Source: Pseudomonadota bacterium
Lineage (GTDB): Bacteria; Pseudomonadota; Alphaproteobacteria; Azospirillales; Azospirillaceae
Length of the DNA stretch: 64,000 bases
Direction: 5' to 3'
NCBI GenBank assembly: GCA_023411035.1
Contig: JAEYPE010000037.1
Span: 1-64,000, forward strand
The notes beneath the pieces were generated by a model. That model did not search any database. It saw only the letters and a list, made by a program, of their open reading frames with translations, and was not told the DNA's origin. Of the stretch, positions 1 to 8,940 are shown one piece after another. Positions within the stretch are counted from its first letter, which is position 1. Each line of letters begins with the position of its first letter. Position numbers and translations under genes: made by a program.

Positions 1-663
1 GGGCAGCGCGGTCAGCACCTCGGCGATCTTGGCGCGGACGTCGTGGCTCTTGCCGTTGTACCAGTAGGCGTCGGGGGCGAAGAGGACGGTCGGCTCGATC
101 TGGCCGAAACGGTCGGTAATGCCCTGGGCGCCGAAGTCGGGCGAGCAGGAGGACCAGATCGCCCCCAGGCTGGCGGTGGCGAGCATGGCGGCGAGCGTTT
201 CCGGCATGTTGGGCATGACCGCGGCGACCCGGTCGCCCATGCCGACGCCGGCGGCCTTGAGCGCCTGCTGGAGGCGGGAGACCTCGGCCCTCAGCTCGGC
301 GCCCGACCAGCGGCGCTTGACCTTGTCCTCGGCCCAGAAGACGACGGCCTCGCTCTCCGGGGCGTGGGCGAGCAGGTTCTCGGCATAGTTCAGGCGGGCC
401 TCGGGGAACCACTGGGCGCCGGGCATCCGATCGCCGTCGGCCAGCGCCACCGCGCCGAGATCGCCTTTCAGCCCGGCCCACTCCCACAGGAAGCGCCAGA
501 ACTCCTCCTTGCTGGCGACCGACCAGTCGTAGAGCGCGTCGTAGTCGTCCAGCCGCAGCCCGAAGCGGGCGTTCGCGGCCTGCCGGAAGGCCGTCAGGTT
601 GGAGGCGGCCACGCGCTCCTCCGACGGGGTCCACAGCGGTTCATCCAACAGCGCTTGATTCAT
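1..663 (-). CDS. aacS: Acetoacetyl-CoA synthetase, N-terminal part (runs off left edge)
   Basis: Adenylate-forming (ANL superfamily) ligase that activates acetoacetate to acetoacetyl-CoA with ATP, a cytoplasmic step linking ketone body and polyhydroxybutyrate breakdown to central metabolism. Only the first 221 residues lie in the window. They start MNQALLDEPLWTPSEERV and show the N-terminal cap region (FWRFLWEWAGLKG, then WFPEARLNYAENLL) that is typical of acetoacetate-CoA ligases and precedes the AMP-binding domain. The block SLGAIWSSCSPDFGAQGITDRF at residues about 166-187 is also characteristic. The ATG at 663-661 has GGGAGGA upstream on the minus strand. The catalytic core and C-terminal domain lie outside the window. 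Acetyl-CoA synthetase is the main alternative, but the cap sequence favours AacS. Confidence 0.88.
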   Translation of the reverse strand, partial: MNQALLDEPLWTPSEERVAASNLTAFRQAANARFGLRLDDYDALYDWSVASKEEFWRFLWEWAGLKGDLGAVALADGDRMPGAQWFPEARLNYAENLLAHAPESEAVVFWAEDKVKRRWSGAELRAEVSRLQQALKAAGVGMGDRVAAVMPNMPETLAAMLATASLGAIWSSCSPDFGAQGITDRFGQIEPTVLFAPDAYWYNGKSHDVRAKIAEVLTALP

Positions 664-790
664 GGGGGCGGTCCTCCCGGGCGGATTGTTGTGTTTTGCG
701 AAGAATAGCGGCCCCGCGGAACCTTCGCCAGCCGATCGGGTTGCACCCGAAGGCATAACCGCCCGTTATCGGCGGGGCAGGGGAATTCGG

Positions 791-1909
791 ATGACGGTCA
801 TAGGTATTTCAGGGTCTTACGGCGGCCTGAACCTGGGTGACGAGGCGATCCTCACCTCGGCCATCGAGCAACTGCACACAGCGGTGCCGGGGGTGGAGGT
901 GGTCGTCTTCTCCCGCAACGCCGCCCACACGCGCGAGAACCACGCGGTGGACCGCGTGCTGAATCCGCGGGAGGCGATGCGGGACGAGATCACCCCGGAG
1001 GTGGAACGGCTCGATCTGCTGCTTCTGGGAGGGGGCGGCATTCTCTACGACAGCGAGGCGCAGACCTACCTGCGGGAGGTCACCATCGCGCAGAAGCTGG
1101 GCGTTCCGACCTACACCTTCGCCATCGGAGTCGGTCCGCTGAAGGACCGGGTGGAGCGCGACGCGGTGCGCGAGGGGCTGGACCGCATGTCCGGCATCAC
1201 CGTCCGCGAGCCCAGCGCCAAGCGGCTGATCGAGGAGATCGGCGTGCAGGTCCCGGTGACGGTCACCGCCGATCCCGCGTTGCTCCTGAAACCGGAGCCC
1301 TTCACGGAGGAGATGCTGGCCGAAGCCGGCATTCCGCGCGGGCGCCCGCTGGTCGGCCTGTCGGTGCGCGAGCAGGGGGCCGCCGCCCCCGAACTGACCG
1401 ACGCGGCCTATCACCAGCTTCTGGCGGAGGCGGCGGACTACATCGCGGAGCGGTTCGGCGCCGACGTGGTGTTCGTGCCCATGGAGCGGGCCGACGTGCG
1501 GGAGGCCCACCGCGTCATGGGCCGCATGGCGGTGCCGGAGCGCGCTCATCTGCTGAAGTACCGCTACAAGCCGCGCCAGATCATCGGGCTGATGGAGCAT
1601 CTCGAAATGGCCGTGGGGATGCGGCTGCATTTCCTGATCTTCGCGGCCATCACGGGAACGCCGCTGATCGCGCTGCCCTACGCCTCCAAGGTGTCGGATT
1701 TCCTGTCCTCGGTGGGGCTGGAGCCGCGGGCGACCGTGTCCCACACCACCGCCGGAACTTTCCTCGCCGACCTCGACCGTCTGTGGGACCACCGGGCGGA
1801 GCAGAAGGGGCTGCTGCGCGACCGGGTGCCCGTGCTGATGGAGCGCGCCCGCGGCACGGCCCCGCTGGCCCTCCAGACGGTGATCCCGCAGGTCGAGGCG
1901 GCGGAATGA
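791..1909 (+). CDS. Polysaccharide pyruvyl transferase family protein (CsaB-like)
   Basis: 372-aa protein of the polysaccharide pyruvyl transferase family, which in known members transfers pyruvate from phosphoenolpyruvate onto a sugar of a cell-surface polymer. The N-terminus MTVIGISGSYGGLNLGDEAI carries the glycine-rich GNxGDExI-type motif of the family. A second glycine run (LLLGGGGILYD) lies near residue 75, and a C-terminal GMRLHFLIFAAITGTPLIAL block is the usual donor-site signature. I chose ATG 791 because an upstream in-frame extension to 662 has no family-like sequence. It is followed after 15 nt by an FAD oxidoreductase on the same strand, so the two are probably co-transcribed. No other glycan genes adjoin it, so the acceptor is unknown. 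Confidence 0.85.
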   Translation: MTVIGISGSYGGLNLGDEAILTSAIEQLHTAVPGVEVVVFSRNAAHTRENHAVDRVLNPREAMRDEITPEVERLDLLLLGGGGILYDSEAQTYLREVTIAQKLGVPTYTFAIGVGPLKDRVERDAVREGLDRMSGITVREPSAKRLIEEIGVQVPVTVTADPALLLKPEPFTEEMLAEAGIPRGRPLVGLSVREQGAAAPELTDAAYHQLLAEAADYIAERFGADVVFVPMERADVREAHRVMGRMAVPERAHLLKYRYKPRQIIGLMEHLEMAVGMRLHFLIFAAITGTPLIALPYASKVSDFLSSVGLEPRATVSHTTAGTFLADLDRLWDHRAEQKGLLRDRVPVLMERARGTAPLALQTVIPQVEAAE

Positions 1910-1924
1910 CGAAAGGAGCCTGTC

Positions 1925-3349
1925 TTGCCTGTTCTGCCCTGTCCCCCCAATCCCGAAGCCGTCACACTGCCGCCGCGCCGCGCCATGAAGGTGGCGCGCT
2001 GCCAGGTGCTCGTCATCGGGGGCGGTCCCGCCGGCATGGGGGCGGCCATCGGCGCCGCCCAGTCGGGGGCCGACACGATCCTGGTCGAGCGCTACGGATT
2101 CCTCGGAGGCAACGCCACGGCGGCGCTGGTGATGCCCTGGATGAGCTTCTACACCCAGCGCGGATCGGTCGCGGTGGTGGACGACACCCGGCTGATGCCG
2201 CAGGACCACGGCCCCGGCGAGCCGGTGGTGGGCGGGGCGCTGGCCGTCTTCCTGGGGCGGCTCTACACCAGCCAGGGGGCCATTCCGCCCTCGCCGGACA
2301 CCGGTTTCACCGTTCCCTTCGATCCCGAGGCGCTGAAGGTCACCGCGCAGCAGATTCTGGACGAGGCCGGGGTGAAGGTGCTTCTCCACGCCTTCGCCTC
2401 CACCGTGCTGGGCGAGCCGGGGAAACCCAACGCCGTGGTCTTCGAAACCAAGTCCGGCCCGGTGGTGATCGAGGCCGGCGTGATCGTGGACTGCACCGGG
2501 GATGGCGACATCGCGGCGCTGGCCGGCTGCGATTATGAGATCGGGCGGGAGGAGGACGGGCTGGTCCAACCCATGACACTGATGTTCCGCATGGTCGGAT
2601 TCGACCACGGCGCCTTCTCCGGCTATGTGCGGGATCATCCGGCCCAGTGGCGTGGCGTGCACGGGCTGTGGGACCTCGTGTCCAAGGCCACGGCCAACGG
2701 CGATCTCGATCTGGCGCGCGAGGACATCCTGTTTTTCGCCACCACCCACCCCGGCGAAATCGCCCTGAACTGCACCCGCGTCACCGGCGTGCTGGGCACC
2801 GATGTTTTCGACCTGACCTGCGCGGAGTGGGAAAGCCACCGGCAGGCGGCCCAGATCGCCAATTTCCTGCGCAAATACGTGCCCGGATTCGCCAACGCCT
2901 ACAACTGCCAGACCGGCACCGGAATCGGCATCCGCGAAACCCGGCGCATCGTCGGCGACTACGCCATGACCGCCGATGACATTCTTGGCGCCGCCAAGTT
3001 CGAGGACGCCATCGCCCGCGGCACCTATCCGGTGGACATCCACAGCCCCACCGGCCGCGGCACGGTGCTGAAGCGCGTTCCGTCCGGCGAGTGGTACGAG
3101 GTGCCGTTGCGCGCCCTGCTGCCCAAGGGAATGGAGAACCTGCTGGTGGCGGGGCGCTGCATCTCCGGCAGCCACGAGGCCCATTCCTCCTATCGGGTGA
3201 CGCCCACCTGCATGGCGACGGGGCAGGCCGCCGGGGTCTGCGCGTCGATGGCCGCCCGGCGGCAGGAGCGCACCCGCGACATTCCGGTCGGCGCCATCCA
3301 GCGCGAATTGCTGCGCCAGGGCGCCCTGCTGCGCGAACCGGAAGCTTAA
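1925..3349 (+). CDS. FAD-dependent oxidoreductase (FAD_oxidored family)
   Basis: 474-aa flavoprotein with an N-terminal dinucleotide-binding motif VIGGGPAGMGAAIGAAQSG (residues about 30-48) followed by ERYGFLGGNATAALV. This is the hallmark of the FAD_oxidored (PF12831-type) family, whose members often act on unidentified or sugar-like substrates. A C-terminal FAD-contact segment, LLVAGRCISGSHEAHSSYRV, is also present. The likely start is TTG 1925, with AGGAG about seven bases upstream. ATG 1985, just before the Rossmann fold, is a plausible alternative giving 454 aa. It lies 15 nt downstream of the pyruvyl transferase gene, suggesting one transcript. The substrate cannot be deduced from sequence. 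Confidence 0.85.
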   Translation: MPVLPCPPNPEAVTLPPRRAMKVARCQVLVIGGGPAGMGAAIGAAQSGADTILVERYGFLGGNATAALVMPWMSFYTQRGSVAVVDDTRLMPQDHGPGEPVVGGALAVFLGRLYTSQGAIPPSPDTGFTVPFDPEALKVTAQQILDEAGVKVLLHAFASTVLGEPGKPNAVVFETKSGPVVIEAGVIVDCTGDGDIAALAGCDYEIGREEDGLVQPMTLMFRMVGFDHGAFSGYVRDHPAQWRGVHGLWDLVSKATANGDLDLAREDILFFATTHPGEIALNCTRVTGVLGTDVFDLTCAEWESHRQAAQIANFLRKYVPGFANAYNCQTGTGIGIRETRRIVGDYAMTADDILGAAKFEDAIARGTYPVDIHSPTGRGTVLKRVPSGEWYEVPLRALLPKGMENLLVAGRCISGSHEAHSSYRVTPTCMATGQAAGVCASMAARRQERTRDIPVGAIQRELLRQGALLREPEA

Positions 3350-3400
3350 CAGCGCTTCTGCGAAGGCACGACCGGATGGGGTTCAGCCTCTGCCGGGAGG

Positions 3401-4741
3401 CTACCGCATCGCAAAAAGTTCCTGGTGAAAGCGCTGGTTCACCGGCATGCCGCAGGCCGCGAAGTCCCGTCGCAGCGCCTGCCCGAAGCCTGCCGGGCCG
3501 CAGAACCAGATGCTGGCGTCGCGCCATTCCGGCACCGCTGCACGAATGCGCTCCCCGTCCAGATGGCCGTCGCGGTCGTCGACCATGACATGCAGGCGCA
3601 CCCCCGCCGCCGCGGCGTCGGCCGTGAGCTTGGCGATCGCTCCTTCATCGTAGTCGCGGGTGGTGTGGAAGAAGTGGATCGTCTGCGGTGGCCGCTCGGG
3701 GCTGGCTGCCAGGAACTTCATGCGGGCGATGAAGGGCGTGACGCCGATGCCGCCACCCACCCAAATCTGGTGCGGGCAGGCGTCGTCGAAGGTGAAGCAA
3801 CCGTACGGCCCTTCGACCGTCACCGCTTGGCCGACCCGCAGCCAGTCCCGGAGCCGCCGGGTGTGGTCGCCCAACTCCTTGACCACGAAGGTGATGCGGC
3901 GGTCGGTTCCGTTCCAGGCGGAGGCGATGGTGTAAGGATGGGCTCCCTCGTCGGTATCCGAGGTTGCGAAGGCGAACTGGCCCTCCTTGTGGCCCGGCCA
4001 ACCCTGCGGCACTTCGATCGCGACTTCCAGCGCGCGCACACCCGGATGGTAATGGAGAGCGCTGATCGTGCCCGGAACCTGCCGGTCGGCGGCGACACGG
4101 CGGAAAAGCACCACGACCGCGGCCCAAGTGCCACCGGCGAGCAGCAGCGCCATCACCCAGCCGATGGGCGAACTCCAATCGGCGAACTTGATCAGCACGA
4201 CGGTGTGGAAAGCCAACACCAGGTAAGCGATCGCCAGCAGGCGATGCGTCTTGAAGAACAGCCGGTAAGGAAAGCGTTTGAGCAGCGCCAGGGCGATCAG
4301 CAGCACAGCCGCGTAGAAGGCCCATTCACCGACCCATTCGGCGGTGCCGCGCAGGCTCTGGAGCGATTGCTCGATGGCGTTCTCCGGAACCGCACGCGGC
4401 CCCCGTTGCGGCCGAGCCAGCCAACCCCAGCCAACCGCCCATTTCGGGGCTTGGGACCATAGCCAATGGATGATCGCAACGACGAGCGCGGCGATGCCCA
4501 GCCACTTGTGCAGGCGGTACATCTTGTCCAGCCCGCCGAACCACGATTCCGGCCAGCGCGGGCGCAACGCCAGGATCATCGCCATGCTCATGCAGCCGAT
4601 AGCGATGACGCCGCTGTACTGAACCATTTCGGCGCGAAGAGCAAAGAAACTGCTCGCCTGAAACAACCCCGGCTCGGCGGCAAGCCACAAGACCGTCAGG
4701 AGTGCCAGCGAGCCCCACAACGACAGCTTGATGTTCCTCAT
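3401..4741 (-). CDS. Ferric reductase-like transmembrane flavoprotein
   Basis: 446-aa inner-membrane oxidoreductase of the ferric reductase/NADPH-oxidase-like type. The first roughly 220 residues hold about six hydrophobic helices with paired histidines expected to bind haem (LHKWLGIAALVVAIIHWLW and KTHRLLAIAYLVLAFHTVVL). The cytoplasmic half is an FNR-type module, with the FAD motif HPYTIASAW near residue 270 and the nucleotide-binding motif WVGGGIGVTPFIARM near residue 330. Members move electrons from NAD(P)H via FAD and haem to an acceptor across the membrane. It is convergent with the FAD oxidoreductase gene at 1925-3349 and has no recognisable partner, so the acceptor (ferric chelate, oxygen or other) is open. 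Confidence 0.85.
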   Translation of the reverse strand: MRNIKLSLWGSLALLTVLWLAAEPGLFQASSFFALRAEMVQYSGVIAIGCMSMAMILALRPRWPESWFGGLDKMYRLHKWLGIAALVVAIIHWLWSQAPKWAVGWGWLARPQRGPRAVPENAIEQSLQSLRGTAEWVGEWAFYAAVLLIALALLKRFPYRLFFKTHRLLAIAYLVLAFHTVVLIKFADWSSPIGWVMALLLAGGTWAAVVVLFRRVAADRQVPGTISALHYHPGVRALEVAIEVPQGWPGHKEGQFAFATSDTDEGAHPYTIASAWNGTDRRITFVVKELGDHTRRLRDWLRVGQAVTVEGPYGCFTFDDACPHQIWVGGGIGVTPFIARMKFLAASPERPPQTIHFFHTTRDYDEGAIAKLTADAAAAGVRLHVMVDDRDGHLDGERIRAAVPEWRDASIWFCGPAGFGQALRRDFAACGMPVNQRFHQELFAMR

Positions 4742-4997
4742 GGCGACATTCTCCGTATCGGCTGCCGGTAAGGCGCTGATGGACAGATATTTCGCCGAAG
4801 CCCTTCCAGCGACAAGCCGCTTCCTGACATCTCAGCCATTCGAACGCCTGACGACGGAAACGGCCGGCGAGATGCCACGGGATTTCACAGCAATAGATTA
4901 TGAGCCGGCCTCACCCAGGCAATTCCTGCACAAGGCAGTGGAAAAAAATTGCCTCTTCCGCAATGGCTCTGACCTTAATGAAGAGTGGATGAGCGCA
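4742..4997. other. Intergenic region without a gene
   Basis: 256 bases between two leftward genes. It must hold the promoter of the ferric-reductase-like gene and the 3' end of the transcript of the 339-aa gene. Apart from a weak terminator-like hairpin at 4942-4964, nothing recognisable is present. The rightward reading frame here is only the beginning of a long antisense frame. Confidence 0.6.
4942..4964 (-). terminator. Short hairpin followed by T run, after the 339-aa gene
   Basis: On the minus strand ATTGC-GGAAGAG-GCAAT is followed directly by seven T residues, about 35 bases past the stop of the 339-aa gene. The stem is only 5 bp, so termination may be partial. Confidence 0.45.
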
Positions 4998-6017
4998 CTA
5001 CTTGCGGGTCCAGACCTTGGTTTCGATGAAGCGGTTGGCGAGGAAGCGGTAGGTCTGCTTCTGCACCTGCTCGATGGCGGGGGATTTCTCCATGGGGGTG
5101 GTTTCCCAGGCATGGAGGATATCCTCCCATTCCAGAAGCCGCGCGCGCAGGTCGTCGCGGATCTTGCGGATGAAGCTCACCGTGGTGTCGAAGGCCTTCA
5201 GCGCGCCGAAAATCTCGCCGGTCTGGGCGTCCGCCTGCTCGAAGATGGCATCGTAGTTCTTCAGCGGCTTGTTCAGCAGGCCCTGCATGCGCGCGATCTC
5301 GCTGCACAGGGTGCGGTCGGTCCGGTAGATCTGGGACAGACGGGTCAGCTTGCCGCTGATGCCGCGGATGGCGTTGAAGCGGTCGCGCAGCGCCTCAATG
5401 TAGGACAGCTCCTGCGTCAGGTCCGCGATGCGGTCGGTCAGGTACTGTTCGTAATTGTCCTTCAGGCCGAGCTTCGCCGCGATGTCCTTGAAGGCGGCCT
5501 TGACGCGCTGCTTGGTCTGCGGGTCCTCGACGATCTGTTCCAGCTCTTCGGCGTCGACCACGATCATCTCGCTGCCGGTGATCGAGGAGACGAGTTGCAC
5601 GGTCAGGCGCCCCCGCGCGATGTTCCGGTGCTTCTCTTCCACCGACCAGGAGGCGCGGCCATCCAGCAGCTCCCCCGGAATCTGCTCGCCGGGGCGGATC
5701 TGCTTCACATAGGCCAGCCCCTTCGTCACCACCTCCAAAAGGCGGTAATCGCGGCTGTCCTCCTTGATGTCGAAGGATTCCACCAGCGTGGTGAAGGTCA
5801 GGGCGGCCTTCAGATCCCCCAGCAGGATGTGCAGCACCGGCTGCTTGGTGGCCGGATCGATGCAGAAGAAGGCCCCGGATATGCTGAAGACCTTGTGCTC
5901 GAAATCGAAATGCGTGTCCCGCGCGGGAGTTGCCGGAACCTCCGGCACCGTTGCGGCGGGCGAAGTCTCGGAGGCGGGAGCCGTGCTTCCGGTTTCGGGA
6001 TCGATGACGTCGGACAT
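4998..6017 (-). CDS. Conserved-looking protein of unknown function, 339 aa
   Basis: I do not recognise a named family. The first 35 residues are rich in Thr, Ala, Pro and Ser and look disordered (MSDVIDPETGSTAPASETSP and onward). A compact alpha/beta-like part follows (FDFEHKVFSISGAFFCIDPA, then an LHILLGDLKAALTF segment). The second half, about residues 180-310, is charged and strongly helical (LTQELSYIEALRDRFNAIRG, LLEWEDILHAWETT), consistent with a coiled coil or helical bundle. No signal peptide, membrane segment or catalytic motif is visible, so it is probably cytoplasmic. Codon use matches neighbours. It stands between a ferric-reductase-like gene and a PuuB-like gene on the same strand, but the gaps argue against a tight operon. 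Confidence 0.8.
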   Translation of the reverse strand: MSDVIDPETGSTAPASETSPAATVPEVPATPARDTHFDFEHKVFSISGAFFCIDPATKQPVLHILLGDLKAALTFTTLVESFDIKEDSRDYRLLEVVTKGLAYVKQIRPGEQIPGELLDGRASWSVEEKHRNIARGRLTVQLVSSITGSEMIVVDAEELEQIVEDPQTKQRVKAAFKDIAAKLGLKDNYEQYLTDRIADLTQELSYIEALRDRFNAIRGISGKLTRLSQIYRTDRTLCSEIARMQGLLNKPLKNYDAIFEQADAQTGEIFGALKAFDTTVSFIRKIRDDLRARLLEWEDILHAWETTPMEKSPAIEQVQKQTYRFLANRFIETKVWTRK

Positions 6018-6053
6018 GGGCAGAAACCGGAAGCGGGGACGGGAGTATGCAGT

Positions 6054-7334
6054 CTACAGCAGATCGCGCAGCCGGAACCACAGCATCGCGAGAACGAGCG
6101 CGGGTGTGCGGAAACGTCGCCCTCCGGGGAAGGGCAGGTGGGGCATGCGGGCGAACACGTCGAACCGCTCCGCCGTGCCGCGGATCGCCTCCGCCATGAC
6201 CCGCCCGGCCATGCCGGCCAGCGCCACCCCGTGACCGGAATAGCCGTGGGCGAAATAGGTGGTCGGCGTCAGCCGCCCGACATGCGGCATGCGGTTCATG
6301 GTGATGGCGACATGGCCACCCCAGAAATGCTCCACCGAGGCTTCGCGGAGTTGCGGGAAGACCGCCAGCATCTTGGACCGCATGGTCATCCGCAGCCCCG
6401 GCGCGTCCAGCCCGGAATAGCTGACCCCGCCGCCGAACAGCAGCCGGTGGTCGGAGGAGCGGCGGAAATAGTTCAGCACGAAGTTCATGTCGCTGACCGC
6501 CACGTTGGTCGGCAGCAGGGACGCCGCGGTCGCCTCGCCCAGCGGTTCCGTGGCGATCAGATAGGTGGCGACCGGCATGACCATGGTGGACAGGCGCGGG
6601 GCCAGCGCCCCCAGATAGGCGTTCCCGGCCAGCACGAGGAAGCGCGCCGTCACGCGCCCCTTCGCCGTGGTGGCGCCGGGAGTGTCCCCTGTGTCGATGG
6701 CGGTGACGCGGCTCTCCTCGAAAATCCGCACGCCGGCACGTACGGCGGCGCCGGCCAGGCCCAGCGCGTAGTTCAGCGGGTGCAGGTGGCCGCTTCCCCC
6801 GTCGTACAGGCCGCCGACATAGGCGTTGCTGCGCACCGCCGCCCGCATGGCGTCCCGGTCGAGCGCGCGGACCTTTCCGTAGCCGTAGCGGTCGCGCATC
6901 TCCCGTTCCATGTCCACCACGTCGTCCATGTGGCGGGGCTTCACCGCCGCGTGGACGAATCCCCAGGTGAGGTCGCAGGGAATGGCGTGCCTCTCGACCC
7001 GTTCGGCCAGCAGGGACTTGGCGTCCTCGCCCAGATCCCACAGCCGCCGGGCGTCCTCGGCCCCGACCCAGCGTTCGACGGTCGTCATCGACTTGTTGTA
7101 GCCGGTGATGATCTGCCCGCCGTTGCGGCCCGAGGCGCCCCAGCCGACTCGGTTGGCCTCCAGCAGCACCACGTCGTAGCCCTGCTCGGCCAGTTCCAGC
7201 GCGGTCATCAGCCCGGTGTAGCCGCCCCCCACCACGCAGACGTCGCAGGACAGCGACCCTTCCAGCGGCGGGTGCTGCGGGTGCGGAATCGCGGTGTCGG
7301 CGTACCACGAGCGGACATGGGAGGGAGTCGGCAT
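6054..7334 (-). CDS. puuB: FAD-dependent amine oxidase, gamma-glutamylputrescine oxidase-like
   Basis: 426-aa flavoprotein of the DAO/glycine-oxidase fold. The Rossmann motif DVCVVGGGYTGLMTALELAE lies near residue 32, followed by EANRVGWGASGRNGGQI, a signature of PuuB-like gamma-glutamylputrescine oxidases. A C-terminal YFAHGYSGHGVALAGMAGRV segment closes the FAD site. PuuB oxidises gamma-glutamylputrescine to the aldehyde with release of ammonia and peroxide. ATG 7334 is preferred over TTG 7370 because it gives the normal N-terminus (MPTPSHVRSWYADTA). It is divergent from a PuuA-like ligase, with the shared upstream region at 7335-7498. The context of ligase, oxidase and putrescine importer supports the assignment, though substrate specificity is inferred. 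Confidence 0.85.
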   Translation of the reverse strand: MPTPSHVRSWYADTAIPHPQHPPLEGSLSCDVCVVGGGYTGLMTALELAEQGYDVVLLEANRVGWGASGRNGGQIITGYNKSMTTVERWVGAEDARRLWDLGEDAKSLLAERVERHAIPCDLTWGFVHAAVKPRHMDDVVDMEREMRDRYGYGKVRALDRDAMRAAVRSNAYVGGLYDGGSGHLHPLNYALGLAGAAVRAGVRIFEESRVTAIDTGDTPGATTAKGRVTARFLVLAGNAYLGALAPRLSTMVMPVATYLIATEPLGEATAASLLPTNVAVSDMNFVLNYFRRSSDHRLLFGGGVSYSGLDAPGLRMTMRSKMLAVFPQLREASVEHFWGGHVAITMNRMPHVGRLTPTTYFAHGYSGHGVALAGMAGRVMAEAIRGTAERFDVFARMPHLPFPGGRRFRTPALVLAMLWFRLRDLL

Positions 7335-7498
7335 GACAGCCCAGTTAGGGGAGGTCTCACGCCCCGTCAATGATTCCGGCGGTCATATGGACAGGATCAT
7401 TGTTCCCCACTGGCGCAAGGAGGGGGTGCGGGATCATAGTGGAGGCGTCGTCCACAGCAGGGAGGGGCTGCCCACCGTCCGGTGCGGTCCATACGTTC

Positions 7499-8842
7499 AT
7501 GGGTTTCATGGAAGACTTCATCAAGAAGAACCGCATCACCGAAGTGGAATGCCTCGTGCCCGACATGTCGGGCATCGCGCGCGGCAAGATCGTGCCCGCC
7601 GAGAAGTTCCTGCGCATCCTGCGCGACCGCGGTCTGCGGCTGCCCGAGGCGATCTTCGTCCAGACCGTCACCGGGGAGTACCCGGATGACGATTCGGTCA
7701 CCTCCGACGAGAATTCCGACATCTACATGATTCCGGACGAACGCACGATCCGCTTCGTCCCCTGGTACGAGGAGCCGACCGCCCAGGTCATCACCGATTG
7801 CGTCTATGCCGACGGCAGCCCGGTGAACTTCTCCCCCCGCCACGTCCTGAAGCGGGTGCTGTCGCTCTACGAGGAGCGCGGCTGGAAGCCGCTGGTGGCG
7901 CCGGAGCTGGAGTTCTTCCTCGTCCAGGTCAACAAGGACCCCGACTATCCGCTGGTGCCGCCGGTCGGGCGCAACGGGCGCGTGGAAAGCGGCCGGCAGG
8001 CTTTCGGCATCGATGCGGTGAACGAGTTCGATCCGATCTTCGAAATGGTCTACGACTATTGCGAGGCGCAGGACATCGACATCGACACCCTGACCCACGA
8101 GGCCGGGGCGGCGCAGATCGAGATCAACTTCAACCACGGGGACGCGCTGGAACTGGCCGACCAGGCCTTCCTGTTCAAGCGCACGGCGCGCGAGGCGGCG
8201 CTGCGCCATCAGGTCTACGCCACCTTCATGGCCAAGCCCATGCAGAACGAGCCGGGCAGCGCCATGCACATCCACCAGTCGGTGGTCGATGCGGATTCGG
8301 GGCGCAACCTGTTCTCGGACACCAACGGGGCGGACACGCCGCTGTTCATGTCCCACATCGCGGGGCTTCAGAAGTATCTGCCCTACGCGATGCCGCTGCT
8401 GGCGCCGAACGTGAACTCCTACCGGCGGCTGGTGCCGAACTCCGACGCGCCGATCAACGTGCACTGGGGGCGCGACAACCGAACCACCGGTTTGCGCGTT
8501 CCCGTCTCGCCCGCCGATTCGCGCCGGGTGGAGAACCGGGTGGCCGGTGCGGACGCGAATCCGTACCTCGCCATCGCCGCGTCGCTGGCCTGCGGCTATC
8601 TCGGCATGGCGCAGGGGCTGGAGCCGACCGACCCGGTGAAGGGGTCCGCCTACCGGCTGGCCTTCACCCTGCCGCGCCACCAGGGAGACGCGCTCCAGAA
8701 ATTCAACGCCTGCAAGCCGCTGAAGGACGTGCTGGGCGACAAGTTCGTGGACGCGGTGACCTGCGTGAAGGTGGCGGAGTACGAGGCCTATCACCGGGTC
8801 ATCAGCTCCTGGGAACGCGAGAATCTTCTGCTGAACGTCTGA
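7499..8842 (+). CDS. puuA: Glutamine synthetase family protein, gamma-glutamylputrescine synthetase-like
   Basis: 447-aa member of the type I glutamine synthetase fold, resembling PuuA, which joins glutamate and putrescine with ATP as the first step of the Puu pathway. Visible features are the beta-grasp N-terminus (CLVPDMSGIARGKIVPAEKF), the metal-binding AAQIEINFNHGDALELAD segment, PGSAMHIHQSV, and the NRTTGLRVP ATP/substrate loop. ATG 7499 (MGFMEDFIKKNRITE) is chosen over the longer in-frame start at 7370, whose extra residues are unlike the family. ATG 7508 is also possible. The divergent PuuB-like oxidase and the downstream PotFGHI importer support polyamine use over ordinary glutamine synthesis. 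Confidence 0.87.
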   Translation: MGFMEDFIKKNRITEVECLVPDMSGIARGKIVPAEKFLRILRDRGLRLPEAIFVQTVTGEYPDDDSVTSDENSDIYMIPDERTIRFVPWYEEPTAQVITDCVYADGSPVNFSPRHVLKRVLSLYEERGWKPLVAPELEFFLVQVNKDPDYPLVPPVGRNGRVESGRQAFGIDAVNEFDPIFEMVYDYCEAQDIDIDTLTHEAGAAQIEINFNHGDALELADQAFLFKRTAREAALRHQVYATFMAKPMQNEPGSAMHIHQSVVDADSGRNLFSDTNGADTPLFMSHIAGLQKYLPYAMPLLAPNVNSYRRLVPNSDAPINVHWGRDNRTTGLRVPVSPADSRRVENRVAGADANPYLAIAASLACGYLGMAQGLEPTDPVKGSAYRLAFTLPRHQGDALQKFNACKPLKDVLGDKFVDAVTCVKVAEYEAYHRVISSWERENLLLNV

Positions 8843-8851
8843 GCATTTTCC

Positions 8852-8887
8852 CGCCCCCTTCCGCCGGTGCCGCGGAAGGGGGCGTTT
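8852..8887 (+). terminator. Strong hairpin after puuA-like gene
   Basis: A perfect 13-bp inverted repeat (CGCCCCCTTCCGC / GCGGAAGGGGGCG) with a 7-nt loop lies ten bases past the stop codon and is followed by TTT. It probably ends the puuA transcript before the potF promoter. Confidence 0.75.
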
Positions 8888-8911
8888 CGGTCCCGCAAAC
8901 CCTGCAAACCG

Positions 8912-8940
8912 TTGACAACCAACCTCCCCGTGAGTGCAAT
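8912..8940 (+). promoter_or_regulatory. Candidate sigma70-type promoter for potFGHI
   Basis: A perfect TTGACA at 8912-8917, a 17-bp spacer and TGCAAT at 8935-8940 lie about 95 bases upstream of potF. The -10 box is a poor match, so this is a candidate only. Confidence 0.45.

Noticed and set aside
809..3184. 791-aa leftward frame
   Set aside because: Antisense shadow of the pyruvyl transferase and FAD oxidoreductase genes.
4728..7373. 881-aa rightward frame opposite the 339-aa and PuuB-like genes
   Set aside because: It is the antisense shadow of two well-supported leftward genes, and its composition (Gln/His/Arg-rich, Val-Gly-Asp runs) is an artefact of high GC.
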